DNA from: Frigidibacter albus
GTDB lineage: Bacteria; Pseudomonadota; Alphaproteobacteria; Rhodobacterales; Rhodobacteraceae
DNA: 64,000 bases
Reading direction: 5' to 3'
Assembly (NCBI RefSeq): GCF_009908165.1
Contig: NZ_JAAAUC010000011.1
Location: forward strand, 62,001-126,000
A program made the position numbers and the translations under genes. Positions within the stretch are counted from its first letter, which is position 1, and every line of letters starts with the position of its first letter. The notes below the pieces were generated by a model. That model did no database searches, had not been told where the DNA came from, and saw only the letters and a list, made by a program, of their open reading frames with translations. Shown here in pieces: positions 1 to 8,020 of the stretch.

Positions 1-1533
1 CAGCGCGGCGGTGATCGTCACCGGCCCCGTCCCCGCGCTCGCCTCGGCAGCGTTCAGCAGCAGGTTGGTCGCCACCTGCTCCAGCCGCACCGGGTTGCCG
101 CTGACGGGGGGCAAGCTGGCCGGCGCGGGCAGCGCCAGCCCTACCCCCAGTTCGCGCAGCCGCGGCTCCAGGATCTCGGCCGAGGCTGCCAGCACGGCGG
201 CCATGTCCACCGGCTCGGGCGGAGTCAGCTTCTGTTTCGCCCCGAAGGTCTTCAGGTGCCGCACCATCGTCTGCATCCGCCGCAGCAGGCCCCGCGCCGA
301 CCCGAGGCTGTTCGCCGCCCGCTCCGTATCCCCGCGGCTGAGGTGCAGTTCCGCCGCCGCAAGGGTGTTGTCCAGCGCCGACAGTGGCTGGCTGACCTCA
401 TGCACGATGGCCGCCGACATCCGCCCCAGCACCGCCAGCTTGGCGGCATGGACAAGGCTTTCATGGGTCTGGCGCAGCTCATCCTCGGCCCGCCGCCGCT
501 CTTCGATCTCATGTGCCAGTTCCACCGTGCGCTCTGCCACCCGCCGTTCCAGCACCGCGTTCTGGTTCAGCTTCAGCCGGATCAGCTGCCGCCGCTGCCA
601 CAGGATCAGCGCCCCGACCGAGGCCAAGAGCCCCGCCAGCGCGGCAAGCCCCGCCACCTGCCACGCGCTGCGCAGCACCGGCGCGGAGGGCAGGCCGACG
701 ACGATCTGCCAGCCATCGGGCTCCAGCGCGGCGCGGGCAATCCGCAAGGGCTCGCGCGTGTCCGAGGTGATCGCGCCGGTCAACGGCTCGGCCGCCGCGA
801 TGTCGAGCCCGTCATAGCGCCGCTCGGCCAGCATCCGCTCCAGCGCCGGGGCGGCCAGCGGCTCCAGCGGCCGGTATTTCCAGTTGCGCAGCCCGGAGAG
901 GAAGATCACCCCGTCGGGATCGGCCAGCGCCACATGTTCGTTGGCGCGGACCCATGTGCCCTCCAGCGTTGCCATGTCGACCTTGACCACGGCCACGCCC
1001 GTGGGCGCGATGGCGGGGCCAAGCCGCGCCGACAGGAAATAGCCGGGTTTGCCGGTGGTCACGCCCACAGCGTAATAGCGCGCGGCACCCTCCAGCATCG
1101 CGCCCTGAAAATAGGGGCGGAAGGCGTAGGAATGGCCCAGAAAGCTGCCGGGCTGGTTCCAGTTGCTGGCGGCGACCGTCAGCCCCTGCGCGTCGGTCAC
1201 GTAAAGCTCATCCACCCCCGACAGGTCACGCACCGTCTGCAGATAGGCATTGGCCGCATCCGCCGCCGCGGCATTCCCCGGATCGGCCAGCAGGGCGCGC
1301 ACCCTTGCATCCTGCCCCACCACGGCGGGCAGGTAGCGGAAGCGCTCGATCTCGGTCACCACGCTGTGCCGGGTCACGGTCAGCCGGTCGCGCAGCTCTG
1401 CCTCCAGCCGGGCGCTGGCGGTGTACTGTGCCAGCGCGAAGGCCGCCGCCGACAGCAGCGCCGTCATCGCCAGCAGCCCCGCGATCAGCAGGGCCGGGCG
1501 GGGAAGGCTCGCAAAGGGCAGGGGGCGCGACAT
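1..1533 (-). CDS. DctB-like sensor histidine kinase (3' end cut by window edge)
   Basis: The open frame starts at 1533 and runs leftwards off the window, so 511 codons are seen and the ATPase domain is incomplete. A first membrane segment lies at about residues 10-28. An extracytoplasmic sensor region of about 250 residues follows, then a second membrane segment just before a coiled linker. The H-box reads VHEVSQPLSAL with the phospho-accepting His at residue 378, and an N-box (NLLLNAAEAS) lies near the edge. The two-transmembrane architecture and the QPL form of the H-box are typical of DctB-type C4-dicarboxylate sensors. A dctD-like response regulator would be expected beyond the left edge but cannot be seen. 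The family assignment is firm; the ligand is inference. Confidence 0.8.
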   Translation of the reverse strand, partial: MSRPLPFASLPRPALLIAGLLAMTALLSAAAFALAQYTASARLEAELRDRLTVTRHSVVTEIERFRYLPAVVGQDARVRALLADPGNAAAADAANAYLQTVRDLSGVDELYVTDAQGLTVAASNWNQPGSFLGHSYAFRPYFQGAMLEGAARYYAVGVTTGKPGYFLSARLGPAIAPTGVAVVKVDMATLEGTWVRANEHVALADPDGVIFLSGLRNWKYRPLEPLAAPALERMLAERRYDGLDIAAAEPLTGAITSDTREPLRIARAALEPDGWQIVVGLPSAPVLRSAWQVAGLAALAGLLASVGALILWQRRQLIRLKLNQNAVLERRVAERTVELAHEIEERRRAEDELRQTHESLVHAAKLAVLGRMSAAIVHEVSQPLSALDNTLAAAELHLSRGDTERAANSLGSARGLLRRMQTMVRHLKTFGAKQKLTPPEPVDMAAVLAASAEILEPRLRELGVGLALPAPASLPPVSGNPVRLEQVATNLLLNAAEASAGTGPVTITAAL

Positions 1534-1604
1534 CGCGGCTCCGGGTCAGGGTGCGCCACCATCGCAAACCAGGGGGAGGGGTTGCAAGCCCACAGAGCCT
1601 GCGC

Positions 1605-2264
1605 TCAGTCGTCGGAATAGCGCTGCTCGCGCCAGGGGTCGCCATACATGTGATAGCCGTTCCTCTCCCAGAACCCCGCGCGGTCGGCCCCGATCAACTC
1701 GATCCCCTTCAGCCATTTGGCGCTTTTCCAGAAGTAGAGGTGGGGCACCACCAGCCGCATCGGCCCGCCATGCGCGCGGGTCAGCGGCTGGCCCTGCCAG
1801 TGGGTGGCAAGCATCGCATCCTCACTGGCGAAATCCTCCAGCGGCAGGTTGGTGGTGTAGCCGTCATGCGAGGTCAGCAGCACGAAAGCCGCCATCGGCA
1901 GCGGCTGCACAAGGTCCAGCAGCGCCCGCACCGGCACGCCCTGCCAGTCGTTATCATAGCGCGACCAGGTGGTGACGCAGTGAATATCGCTGCGACGGGT
2001 GTGCTGGGTCAGGGCGGTGAACTGCTCCCATGTCAGCGTCAGCGGGCTAGCCGCAAAGCCGCCGACGCGCAGCTGCCAGGTGGCCAGCGGCACCTCCGGC
2101 TCCACCCCCAGATCCAGCACCGGCCAGTCGGTGACCAGATGCTGGCCGGGCGGCAGCCTTTCCGCCTCGGGCCGCGCCGCCCGGCCGGTCAGGAACTTGC
2201 CCGCCCCGGCCCAGGCCCGTTTGGTGCGGGTCAGCTTGCTGTCTTCGGGCAGGTCGTCTTGCAT
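1605..2264 (-). CDS. Sulfite oxidase-like molybdopterin oxidoreductase
   Basis: The product is 219 residues, the size of a single oxidoreductase molybdopterin-binding domain (COG2041, YuiH/MsrP-like) without a heme or dimerisation domain. Cys96 in the segment IHCVTTWSR is the expected molybdenum ligand, and later conserved pieces (HGGPMRLVVPHLY and the KWLKGIEL segment) fit the cofactor pocket. The start at 2264 is preferred over an upstream in-frame ATG at 2291 because the protein then begins next to the conserved acidic N-terminus. No signal peptide is visible, so it is probably cytoplasmic. It lies just downstream of soxT in the same direction, which makes a role in sulfur-compound redox chemistry plausible but unproven. 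Confidence 0.8.
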   Translation of the reverse strand: MQDDLPEDSKLTRTKRAWAGAGKFLTGRAARPEAERLPPGQHLVTDWPVLDLGVEPEVPLATWQLRVGGFAASPLTLTWEQFTALTQHTRRSDIHCVTTWSRYDNDWQGVPVRALLDLVQPLPMAAFVLLTSHDGYTTNLPLEDFASEDAMLATHWQGQPLTRAHGGPMRLVVPHLYFWKSAKWLKGIELIGADRAGFWERNGYHMYGDPWREQRYSDD

Positions 2265-2321
2265 GGGGTATCCTCGTCGCTGCCCGTGCAAGGTGGCAGG
2301 ACGGCGGCTGGCGTCAAGGCG

Positions 2322-3368
2322 TCAATCCGGCTGAAACCCCAGCATCAGCTGCCGCAGCCCCAGCAGCGCGCCGGCGACGATGGCGGCCAGCGTCACCGGC
2401 CCCGACCACGCCAGCGTGGCAAAGGCGGTGACGCCCTGCCCGACCGAACAGCCCACCGCGACCACGCCGCCCACCCCCATCAGCGCCGCGCCGCTGACCT
2501 GGCGGCCAAGCTCTCGCGGGTCATCGCAGGCCTCCCAGCGGAACAGGCCGCGAATGGTGGACCCGGCCAGCGAGCCCAGAAGCACCCCGGCGACGGAGCC
2601 GACGGAAAAGGTGATCCCGCCAGCGGTGGAGGTCATCAGGAAGATCAGCGTGCGGCCGATGGGGGCGGTGAAGGACGGCCCCTCGACCTGCACCGCGCCA
2701 AAGCTCTGCTGGTTGACCCAGGTGGTGCCCGCCAGCGTCCAGACCACGGCCACCCCGGCGATCACCCCCCAGGCCAGCATCCGCGGCGAGCGGCGCAGCG
2801 GGTCATGCGCCAGCGCCCAGACCATCAGCCCGGCGGCGAGCGCGGCGGCGGCCAGCGTCGCGGGCAGGCCGGTCAGCGCGGTGAAGCTTGCGCCGATGCC
2901 CTGCGGACCCGAGGACATGTCCTGCGGGAACAGCCAGATCCGCAGCGGCGCCAGCGGCCCCGACAGCGCGATAAACCCGGCGATGGCCATGACCACCACC
3001 ACCACCATCGACCGCAGATCGCCGCCGCCGAACCGCACCAGCGCGCCAAAGCCGCAATTGCCCGCCAGCGCCATGCCATAGCCAAACACCAACCCGCCAA
3101 TGATGCTGGCCCATGGATTCCAGGCGATCTGATGGTAGTAGCTTCCCGCCAGGTCGATGGCGCCCGCCGCGGCCCCCAGCTGGGTGCCGAGAATCGCCGT
3201 TCCCAGCACGACGCCCCACAGCCGCAGCCGTCGCTGATCCTCGCCGTACACCGCGCTTTCGATGGCGCCGAGCGTGCAGAAATTCCCCAGCCGCGCGGCC
3301 AGGCCAAGCGCGATGCCGCCTACGAGGCCCACAAGGGCGGCAATCGCCCCGTAATTCAGCTCGTCCAT
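2322..3368 (-). CDS. soxT: YeeE/YedE family permease, SoxT-type
   Basis: This is a 348-residue polytopic membrane protein of the YeeE/YedE (TsuA-like) family. Family members carry thiosulfate or related sulfur anions across the inner membrane, using conserved cysteines lining the path. Visible family cysteines are Cys31 (NFCTLGAIES), one in GNCGFGALVRF and one in VGCSVGQGV. It follows soxR in the same direction, giving the order soxS-soxR-soxT known from Pseudaminobacter and related thiosulfate oxidizers, hence the symbol. The start at 3368 is chosen because translation from there begins directly with the family N-terminus; a longer frame reaching 3539 overlaps soxR. Substrate and direction of transport are inferred from the family. 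Confidence 0.85.
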   Translation of the reverse strand: MDELNYGAIAALVGLVGGIALGLAARLGNFCTLGAIESAVYGEDQRRLRLWGVVLGTAILGTQLGAAAGAIDLAGSYYHQIAWNPWASIIGGLVFGYGMALAGNCGFGALVRFGGGDLRSMVVVVVMAIAGFIALSGPLAPLRIWLFPQDMSSGPQGIGASFTALTGLPATLAAAALAAGLMVWALAHDPLRRSPRMLAWGVIAGVAVVWTLAGTTWVNQQSFGAVQVEGPSFTAPIGRTLIFLMTSTAGGITFSVGSVAGVLLGSLAGSTIRGLFRWEACDDPRELGRQVSGAALMGVGGVVAVGCSVGQGVTAFATLAWSGPVTLAAIVAGALLGLRQLMLGFQPD

Positions 3369-3414
3369 GTCGTCTCCCCCCTCGTCCGCGCCCCGGCAGC
3401 GTGCAGTGGGCCTG

Positions 3415-3816
3415 TCAGGGCTCCGCTGGCGGATCGCGGAACATGTCGGCGACCAGCGCCACGGTCCGCAGCACCTTTGGATCGGCGATGGCATAGTAGA
3501 TCGCCTGCCCCTCCCGGCGATAGGTGACCAGCCCCTCATGCCGCAGCCGCGCCAGATGCTGGCTGACCATTGCCTGCCGGGTGGAGAGCAGCTTTTCCAG
3601 CTCCGTCACACTGCGCGGCCCGCCCGACAGATGGCACAGGATCATCAGGCGGCCTTCATGCGCAAGCGCTTTCAGGAACCCGGCGGCATCTTCGGCGCGC
3701 AGCCCCTCGATCGGCGCGGGCCGACCGTCGCACATGTCCAGCGGCAGGTCTTCGGGCGCCGCGGCGCTCTCGCTCGCCCGCTGGCCGGCGCCGGTCCAGA
3801 CAGATGCCGTGGTCAC
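3415..3816 (-). CDS. soxR: ArsR-family sox repressor SoxR
   Basis: The product is 133 residues with an ArsR-type winged helix; the recognition region is VTELEKLLSTRQAMVSQHLA, followed by a wing at about residues 95-110. SoxR of Paracoccus and Pseudaminobacter represses sox transcription and is relieved by sulfane sulfur or persulfide. The start codon overlaps the soxS stop by four bases, so the two are translationally coupled. Related persulfide sensors (SqrR, BigR) use two cysteines. Here Cys61 (MILCHL) aligns with the first, but the distal position in ALVADMFRD is Arg; the only other Cys is at residue 29 in the N-terminal arm. Function is assigned from family and position; the sensing chemistry may differ. 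Confidence 0.88.
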   Translation of the reverse strand: MTTASVWTGAGQRASESAAAPEDLPLDMCDGRPAPIEGLRAEDAAGFLKALAHEGRLMILCHLSGGPRSVTELEKLLSTRQAMVSQHLARLRHEGLVTYRREGQAIYYAIADPKVLRTVALVADMFRDPPAEP

Positions 3817-4214
3817 TCGGTCGCTCCTTCCTCCACCGCCGTTGCTTCGGCGATCATCTGCCCCAGCAGCCCCCAGAAGAAGGCCTCGCCGGGATATCCC
3901 GTGATCCGCGACAGCTCTACGCCATCCTCCGCCAGAACGAAGGTCGGCGTGAATTGCGGCTGCGAGGCCACCGTCAGATCGGGCGGCAAGGGGTCCCGAA
4001 TGTCAAGGTGAACCAAAGGTGCAGCCCGGCCCTCGGCGGTGTTGGGATAGGCGGGGCCGACCTCGCGCTCCCATTGCAGGCAATAGGGGCAGCCGGGGCG
4101 GTCGAACATGTAAAGCTGCAGGTCCGCCAGCGCGGGGCCGGCCCATGCCAGAAGCGCCGCCGCGGCGAGGGCAGGGCGCAGGGGCCGGAAGGGACGGGAC
4201 AGGACGCGAAGCAT
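3813..4214 (-). CDS. soxS: Periplasmic thioredoxin-like SoxS
   Basis: The product is 133 residues with an N-terminal signal peptide (arginine-rich start, hydrophobic stretch about 14-28, cleavage near ALA-D). The mature part is a compact thioredoxin fold with a CPYC motif (Cys42/Cys45) directly after the first strand (LQLYMFDRPG) and a cis-proline loop (FTPTFVL). SoxS in Paracoccus is a periplasmic thiol-disulfide protein that keeps the thiosulfate-oxidizing enzyme active. The gene is the first of the leftward soxS-soxR-soxT group, 111 bases from the divergent soxV start, so both share one control region containing a palindrome at 4230-4245. Confidence 0.88.
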   Translation of the reverse strand: MLRVLSRPFRPLRPALAAAALLAWAGPALADLQLYMFDRPGCPYCLQWEREVGPAYPNTAEGRAAPLVHLDIRDPLPPDLTVASQPQFTPTFVLAEDGVELSRITGYPGEAFFWGLLGQMIAEATAVEEGATE

Positions 4215-4229
4215 GTTGACGGATACCTT

Positions 4230-4245
4230 GATATATCGAAATATC
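4230..4245. promoter_or_regulatory. Candidate SoxR operator between soxS and soxV
   Basis: An AT-rich inverted repeat, GATAT-N6-ATATC, stands out in an otherwise GC-rich 111-base divergent spacer. It contains ATCGAAATAT (4235-4244), which recurs with one change in the soxW-soxX spacer. ArsR-family regulators bind such short AT-rich palindromes, and SoxR of Paracoccus is known to bind in the soxS-soxV and soxW-soxX regions. Assignment to SoxR is inference from position and the shared motif. Confidence 0.6.
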
Positions 4246-4325
4246 GTAAAGTGTTCTTGCCGACGTGCAAGAGCGTTCGGCGCCCGGGGAGGGGTGCCCG
4301 AGGAAAGACGTCCCGGGAGGACCCA

Positions 4326-5069
4326 ATGCTCGACATCACCTATGGCGGGGCGGCGCTGGCCGGCCTGCTGTCGTTCCTGTCACCCTGCATCTTGCCGATG
4401 GTGCCGTTCTACCTGTGCTACATGGCCGGCATCTCGATGCAGGAACTGCGCGGGGATGGAACGGGCGGCCTGCGCCCCGGCGCGCAGCGGCGGCTGGTGA
4501 TCTCGGCCATCGCCTTCGCGCTCGGGGTCACCACCATCTTCGTGCTGCTGGGGCTGGGGGCAACCGCGCTTGGCCAGGCCTTCATCCAGTGGAAACAGCC
4601 GCTGTCCTATGTTGCGGCCGCCGTCCTGATGGTGTTCGGCCTGCATTTCCTCGGTGTGATCCGGGTGCCGTTCCTCTACCGCGAGGCGCGGATCGAGTCG
4701 AAATCCGAGCCCACCACCCTTCTGGGCGCCTATGTCATGGGCCTCGCCTTCGGCTTTGGCTGGACGCCCTGCGTCGGCCCGGCGCTGGCGGCGATCCTGT
4801 TCGTCGCCTCGGGCAGTGGCGATCTGGTGCGCGGCGGCCTGTTGCTTCTGGTCTACGGCCTGTCGATGACGCTGCCCTTCGTGATCGCGGCGCTGTTCGC
4901 GCGGCCCTTCCTTGGCTGGGTCGGCCGCAACCGCCGCTATCTGGGCTTCGTCGAAAAGGCGATGGGGGTGATGCTGATCGTTTTCGCCATCCTGATCGCC
5001 ACCAATTCCGTCAACTACATCGCTGATTTCATGATCCGCAATTTCGACTGGAGCGGCACCCTCAAGTGA
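4326..5069 (+). CDS. soxV: Thiol-disulfide electron transporter SoxV (CcdA family)
   Basis: This 247-residue protein has six predicted membrane segments and the CcdA/DsbD-beta pattern of one cysteine in each half: Cys21 in LSPCILP and Cys149 in GWTPCVGP. It carries electrons from cytoplasmic thioredoxin across the membrane to periplasmic partners (SoxW, SoxS), which then reduce the Sox carrier system. The ATG at 4326 is preceded by a strong GGGAGG site at 4315-4320; a longer in-frame extension upstream has no such site and overlaps soxS. It is the first gene of the rightward sox operon, and soxW follows after 18 bases. Confidence 0.92.
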   Translation: MLDITYGGAALAGLLSFLSPCILPMVPFYLCYMAGISMQELRGDGTGGLRPGAQRRLVISAIAFALGVTTIFVLLGLGATALGQAFIQWKQPLSYVAAAVLMVFGLHFLGVIRVPFLYREARIESKSEPTTLLGAYVMGLAFGFGWTPCVGPALAAILFVASGSGDLVRGGLLLLVYGLSMTLPFVIAALFARPFLGWVGRNRRYLGFVEKAMGVMLIVFAILIATNSVNYIADFMIRNFDWSGTLK

Positions 5070-5087
5070 CCGCCGGAAGGAGAGACC

Positions 5088-5648
5088 ATGCGCCATCTGC
5101 TGACGACCCTCGCCACCCTGCTGGCCCTCGCGCTTCCCGCCGCCGCCGTCCCGATGGGCGATGACGGGCTGCACAAGCCGGACTGGCTGCGCGATACCTT
5201 CAAGGACATGCGCGAAGACCTTGCCGAGGCCAATGCCGAGGGCAAGCGCCTGCTGATCACCTTCGAACAGCGCGGCTGCATCTATTGCGCCGAGATGCAT
5301 GAGAAGGTGTTCCCTGATCCGAAGATCGACTCGCTGATCCGCGAGAAGTATTTCGTCGTGCAGATGAACCTGTTCGGTGACGTCGAGGTGACCGATTTCG
5401 ATGGCACAGTGCTGCCCGAAAAGGACATGGCGGTGCGCTGGGGCGTGGTGTTCACGCCGACGCTGATCTTCCTGCCCGAAGAGGTGGCCGAGGACACGAC
5501 CGCCGCCAAGGCGGCCGTGATGGTGATGCCCGGCGCCTTCGGCACAGGCACGACCGAGGCGCTGCTGACTTGGGTCGCGGACCACGGCTATGACAGCGGC
5601 GAGCATTTCCAGAAGTATCTCGCCCGCCATCTGGCCGAGCAGAACTGA
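5088..5648 (+). CDS. soxW: Periplasmic thioredoxin SoxW
   Basis: The product is 186 residues with a cleavable signal peptide (about residues 1-20) and a thioredoxin domain carrying CIYC at Cys64/Cys67 and the cis-proline loop VFTPTLIF. SoxW accepts electrons from the membrane protein SoxV and passes them to Sox components in the periplasm. It starts 18 bases after soxV with an AAGGAG site at 5077-5082 and is clearly co-transcribed with it. A spacer of 111 bases with its own operator-like element follows before soxX, so the structural genes may have an additional promoter. Confidence 0.9.
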   Translation: MRHLLTTLATLLALALPAAAVPMGDDGLHKPDWLRDTFKDMREDLAEANAEGKRLLITFEQRGCIYCAEMHEKVFPDPKIDSLIREKYFVVQMNLFGDVEVTDFDGTVLPEKDMAVRWGVVFTPTLIFLPEEVAEDTTAAKAAVMVMPGAFGTGTTEALLTWVADHGYDSGEHFQKYLARHLAEQN

Positions 5649-5684
5649 GGCATCGGAAAATGCTGCACCTGCGAGACATGCAAT

Positions 5685-5702
5685 AATCGCAATATAACGA
5701 TT
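5685..5702. promoter_or_regulatory. Candidate SoxR operator between soxW and soxX
   Basis: The inverted repeat AATCG-N8-CGATT lies about 58 bases before the soxX start and contains ATCGCAATAT (5686-5695), nine of ten bases identical to the motif in the soxS-soxV spacer. A further perfect ten-base palindrome, CGACATGTCG, follows at 5706-5715. The soxW-soxX spacer is a known SoxR-binding region in Paracoccus. The identity of the binding protein is inferred. Confidence 0.6.
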
Positions 5703-5759
5703 GCGCGACATGTCGTCTCTCGCCTACAGTCCGAGTCGGGAGAATTCAGGGAGGATCAC

Positions 5760-6245
5760 ATGAAGCGCCACGTTGCGCACTGGGCCATGGCCCCCGCGCT
5801 CGCAGCCACGCTTGCAGCCCTGCCCGTAGCCGCCGAGACGGCTCCGGGCACGATCGCCTTTGACGGGGGCGCTGTCGCGGCCTCGCTGACCGGCGCGCCG
5901 GGAGATGCCGCCGCCGGAGCCAAGGTCATGACCACGGCTGCCTTGGGCAACTGCGTTGCCTGCCACGAACTGGCTGCGATGCCCGACGTGCAGTTTCAGG
6001 GGAACATCGGCCCCGCGCTCGACGGCGCGGCCGACCGTTGGACCGAAGCCGAACTGCGCGGCATGGTCGTCAATGCCAAGATGACCTTCGACGGAACGAT
6101 GATGCCGGCCTTCTACAAGACCGACGGCTTCATCCGGCCTGGCGACGGTTACACCGGCAAGGCCCCCGAGGCCGAGCTTCCACCCGTCCTGACCGCACAG
6201 CAGGTCGAGGATGTCGTGGCCTATCTCCTGACGCTCAAAGAGTGA
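5760..6245 (+). CDS. soxX: Sulfur-oxidizing protein SoxX, monoheme cytochrome c
   Basis: This 161-residue secreted cytochrome has a signal peptide of about 25 residues and one heme-binding motif, CVACH (Cys65, Cys68, His69). A Met in GTMMPAF (about residue 114-115) is the likely second axial ligand. SoxX pairs with SoxA in SoxAX, which joins thiosulfate to the SoxY carrier cysteine and passes two electrons on. The start follows a clear GGGAGGA site. It is the first of the structural genes after the regulatory spacer; soxY follows after 31 bases. Confidence 0.93.
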   Translation: MKRHVAHWAMAPALAATLAALPVAAETAPGTIAFDGGAVAASLTGAPGDAAAGAKVMTTAALGNCVACHELAAMPDVQFQGNIGPALDGAADRWTEAELRGMVVNAKMTFDGTMMPAFYKTDGFIRPGDGYTGKAPEAELPPVLTAQQVEDVVAYLLTLKE

Positions 6246-6276
6246 CAGGCGCAGGCCCAACCAGTTCGAGGAGGAC

Positions 6277-6696
6277 ATGATGAACATTACCAGACGCAAC
6301 GCCCTCGCGCTCGGCCTTGGCGGCCTTGCCGTCGCGGCGCTGCCGCTGCCGGCCCGCGCCGCTGTCGAGGATGCGGTCGCGGCCTTTACCGGCGGAGCCG
6401 CACCCGGCACCGGCGGCATTACCCTGACCGCGCCCGAGATTGCCGAGAACGGCAACACCGTGCCGGTGGCCGTCGATGCCCCCGGCGCCGTGTCGATCAT
6501 CGTTCTGGCGGCCGGCAACCCCGAGCCGGAAGTGGCGACCTTCACCTTCGGCCCCGCCGCGGGCTCGCAGATGGCCTCGACTCGGATTCGCCTTGCCCAG
6601 ACGCAGGACGTGATCGCCATCGCCAAGATGCCCGATGGCAGCTTCGTGCAGGCGCAATCCACCGTGAAGGTCACCATCGGCGGCTGCGGCGGCTGA
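6277..6696 (+). CDS. soxY: Sulfur-carrier subunit SoxY
   Basis: The product is 139 residues with a twin-arginine-like signal (TRRNALALG, residues 5-13). It ends in the flexible swinging arm GGCGG, whose Cys137 carries the sulfur intermediate between the Sox enzymes. SoxY has no cofactor and works as a heterodimer with SoxZ, encoded 22 bases downstream; the pair is exported together using the SoxY signal. A GAGGAGGA site precedes two adjacent ATG codons (6277 and 6280), so the exact start is uncertain by one residue. Confidence 0.95.
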   Translation: MMNITRRNALALGLGGLAVAALPLPARAAVEDAVAAFTGGAAPGTGGITLTAPEIAENGNTVPVAVDAPGAVSIIVLAAGNPEPEVATFTFGPAAGSQMASTRIRLAQTQDVIAIAKMPDGSFVQAQSTVKVTIGGCGG

Positions 6697-6718
6697 TCCC
6701 GGTTATTGGAGAGAAACA

Positions 6719-7048
6719 ATGGCAAACGATGTAAAACCCCGCGTCAAGGTGCCGAAATCGGCCGCCGCCGGCGAGGTGGTGACGCTCAAGACCCTGATCA
6801 GCCACCCGATGGAATCCGGCCAGCGCAAAAATGCCGACGGCACGCTGATCCCGCGGTCGATCATCAACCGTTTCACCTGTGATTTCAACGGTGTGAACGT
6901 GATCGACATTGCCATCGACCCGGCGGTTTCGACCAACCCCTACTTCGAATTCGACGCCAAGGTCGATGCGGCAGGCGAGTTCAAGTTCACCTGGTATGAC
7001 GATGACGGCTCTGTCTACGAGGACGTGAAGCCGATCGAGATCGCCTGA
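6719..7048 (+). CDS. soxZ: Sulfur-carrier partner SoxZ
   Basis: This 109-residue all-beta protein has no signal peptide, as expected for SoxZ, which is co-exported with SoxY. The segments VVTLKTLISHPME and RSIINRFTCDFNG, and the acidic C-terminus YEDVKPIEIA, are typical of the family. Its length is normal. It begins 22 bases after soxY and is followed by a 102-base spacer with a GC-rich hairpin before soxA. Confidence 0.95.
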   Translation: MANDVKPRVKVPKSAAAGEVVTLKTLISHPMESGQRKNADGTLIPRSIINRFTCDFNGVNVIDIAIDPAVSTNPYFEFDAKVDAAGEFKFTWYDDDGSVYEDVKPIEIA

Positions 7049-7099
7049 CGGGCAAGCGGGCCACGGCCTGCGGCGCGAGGGAGCGCGCGACCAAGGACA

Positions 7100-7128
7100 G
7101 ACCATCCGCGCCGGGGGCGCGGGCGGTC
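7100..7128. other. GC-rich hairpin between soxZ and soxA
   Basis: Bases 7100-7112 pair with 7116-7128 around a three-base loop. Eleven of thirteen positions form Watson-Crick pairs. There is no T-run after it, so it is more likely an mRNA processing or stability element, or partial attenuator, than a full terminator. It is one of four hairpins at sox gene junctions. Confidence 0.5.
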
Positions 7129-7150
7129 CCACCCAGGGAGGATGAGAAAG

Positions 7151-8014
7151 ATGCGACTGCCTTACCGCAGCAAACTTGCCGCCGCCTCCGTGCTGGCCGT
7201 ACTGGCCGCCGGTGCAGCGTTTGCCGACCCGGTCCCGGATGCGGAACTGGTCGTGAACGAGGAAATCGAACTGGTGACGCGCGTCGCACCCGGGCCCGCC
7301 GTGGCCGATGTGCTGACCGAGGTCTATTCCGGCTGGCTCTACCGCGAGTCGGAAACCCGCGCGATGCAGATGGACGATTTCGACAACCCGGCGATGGTGT
7401 TTGTCGATCAGGGCCTTGACATGTGGGACACGGTTGACGGAACCGAGGGCAAGAGCTGTGCCTCTTGCCATGAGGGCATCGAAAGCATGAAGGGTGTGCG
7501 CACCTCGATGCCGAAGATGAATGGCGCCGCGACCGACCTGTGGTCGCTCGAGAACTTCGTGAACGATTGCCGCACCGAACGGATGGGCGCCGAAGCCTGG
7601 AAGTGGAACAGCAACGACATGAAGAACATGACCTCGGCCATTTCGCTGCAATCGCGCGGCGAGCCGATGAAGGTCTCGGTCGAGGGCGCCGCGGCGGATT
7701 GGTGGGAGCGGGGGAAAGAGATCTACTACACCCGCTACGGCCAGCTCGAACTCGCCTGCGCCAACTGCCACGAGGCCAATGCCGGCTACATGATCCGGGC
7801 CGACCACCTCAGCCAGGGCCAGATCAACGGCTTCCCGACCTACAGGTTGAAGGATGCCGGCGTGGTGTCGATCCACCAGCGCTTCGTGGGTTGCGTGCGC
7901 GATACCCGCGCCGAAACCTTCGCCGCCGGCTCGGAAGAGTTCCGCGCGCTGGAGCTTTACGTCGCCTCGCGCGGCGAGGGGCTTTCCATCGAGGGCGTCT
8001 CGGTCCGCCCGTGA
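7151..8014 (+). CDS. soxA: Diheme cytochrome SoxA
   Basis: SoxA catalyses, with SoxX, attachment of thiosulfate to the SoxY cysteine. The 287-residue product has a signal peptide (about 1-26) and two heme motifs, CASCH (Cys103/106, His107) and CANCH (Cys203/206, His207). Cys140 (NDCRTE) is a probable heme ligand, and the active-site Cys248 in RFVGCVRDTRAE becomes a persulfide in the family. Two hemes in SoxA with one in SoxX is the type I arrangement known from Paracoccus and Rhodovulum. The ATG at 7151 is preferred to one at 7142 because AGGGAGG (7135-7141) directly abuts the latter but is well spaced for 7151. Confidence 0.93.
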   Translation: MRLPYRSKLAAASVLAVLAAGAAFADPVPDAELVVNEEIELVTRVAPGPAVADVLTEVYSGWLYRESETRAMQMDDFDNPAMVFVDQGLDMWDTVDGTEGKSCASCHEGIESMKGVRTSMPKMNGAATDLWSLENFVNDCRTERMGAEAWKWNSNDMKNMTSAISLQSRGEPMKVSVEGAAADWWERGKEIYYTRYGQLELACANCHEANAGYMIRADHLSQGQINGFPTYRLKDAGVVSIHQRFVGCVRDTRAETFAAGSEEFRALELYVASRGEGLSIEGVSVRP

Positions 8015-8020
8015 TCCCCG

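Noticed and set aside
252-1645. Long frames on both strands across the sensor-kinase region
   Set aside because: They are arginine/proline-rich shadows of the leftward kinase frame, which alone shows family motifs throughout.
4216-4245. TTGACG as a -35 box for soxV
   Set aside because: No good -10 hexamer lies at 16-18 bases; AAATAT at 17 is poor, so I list only the palindrome.
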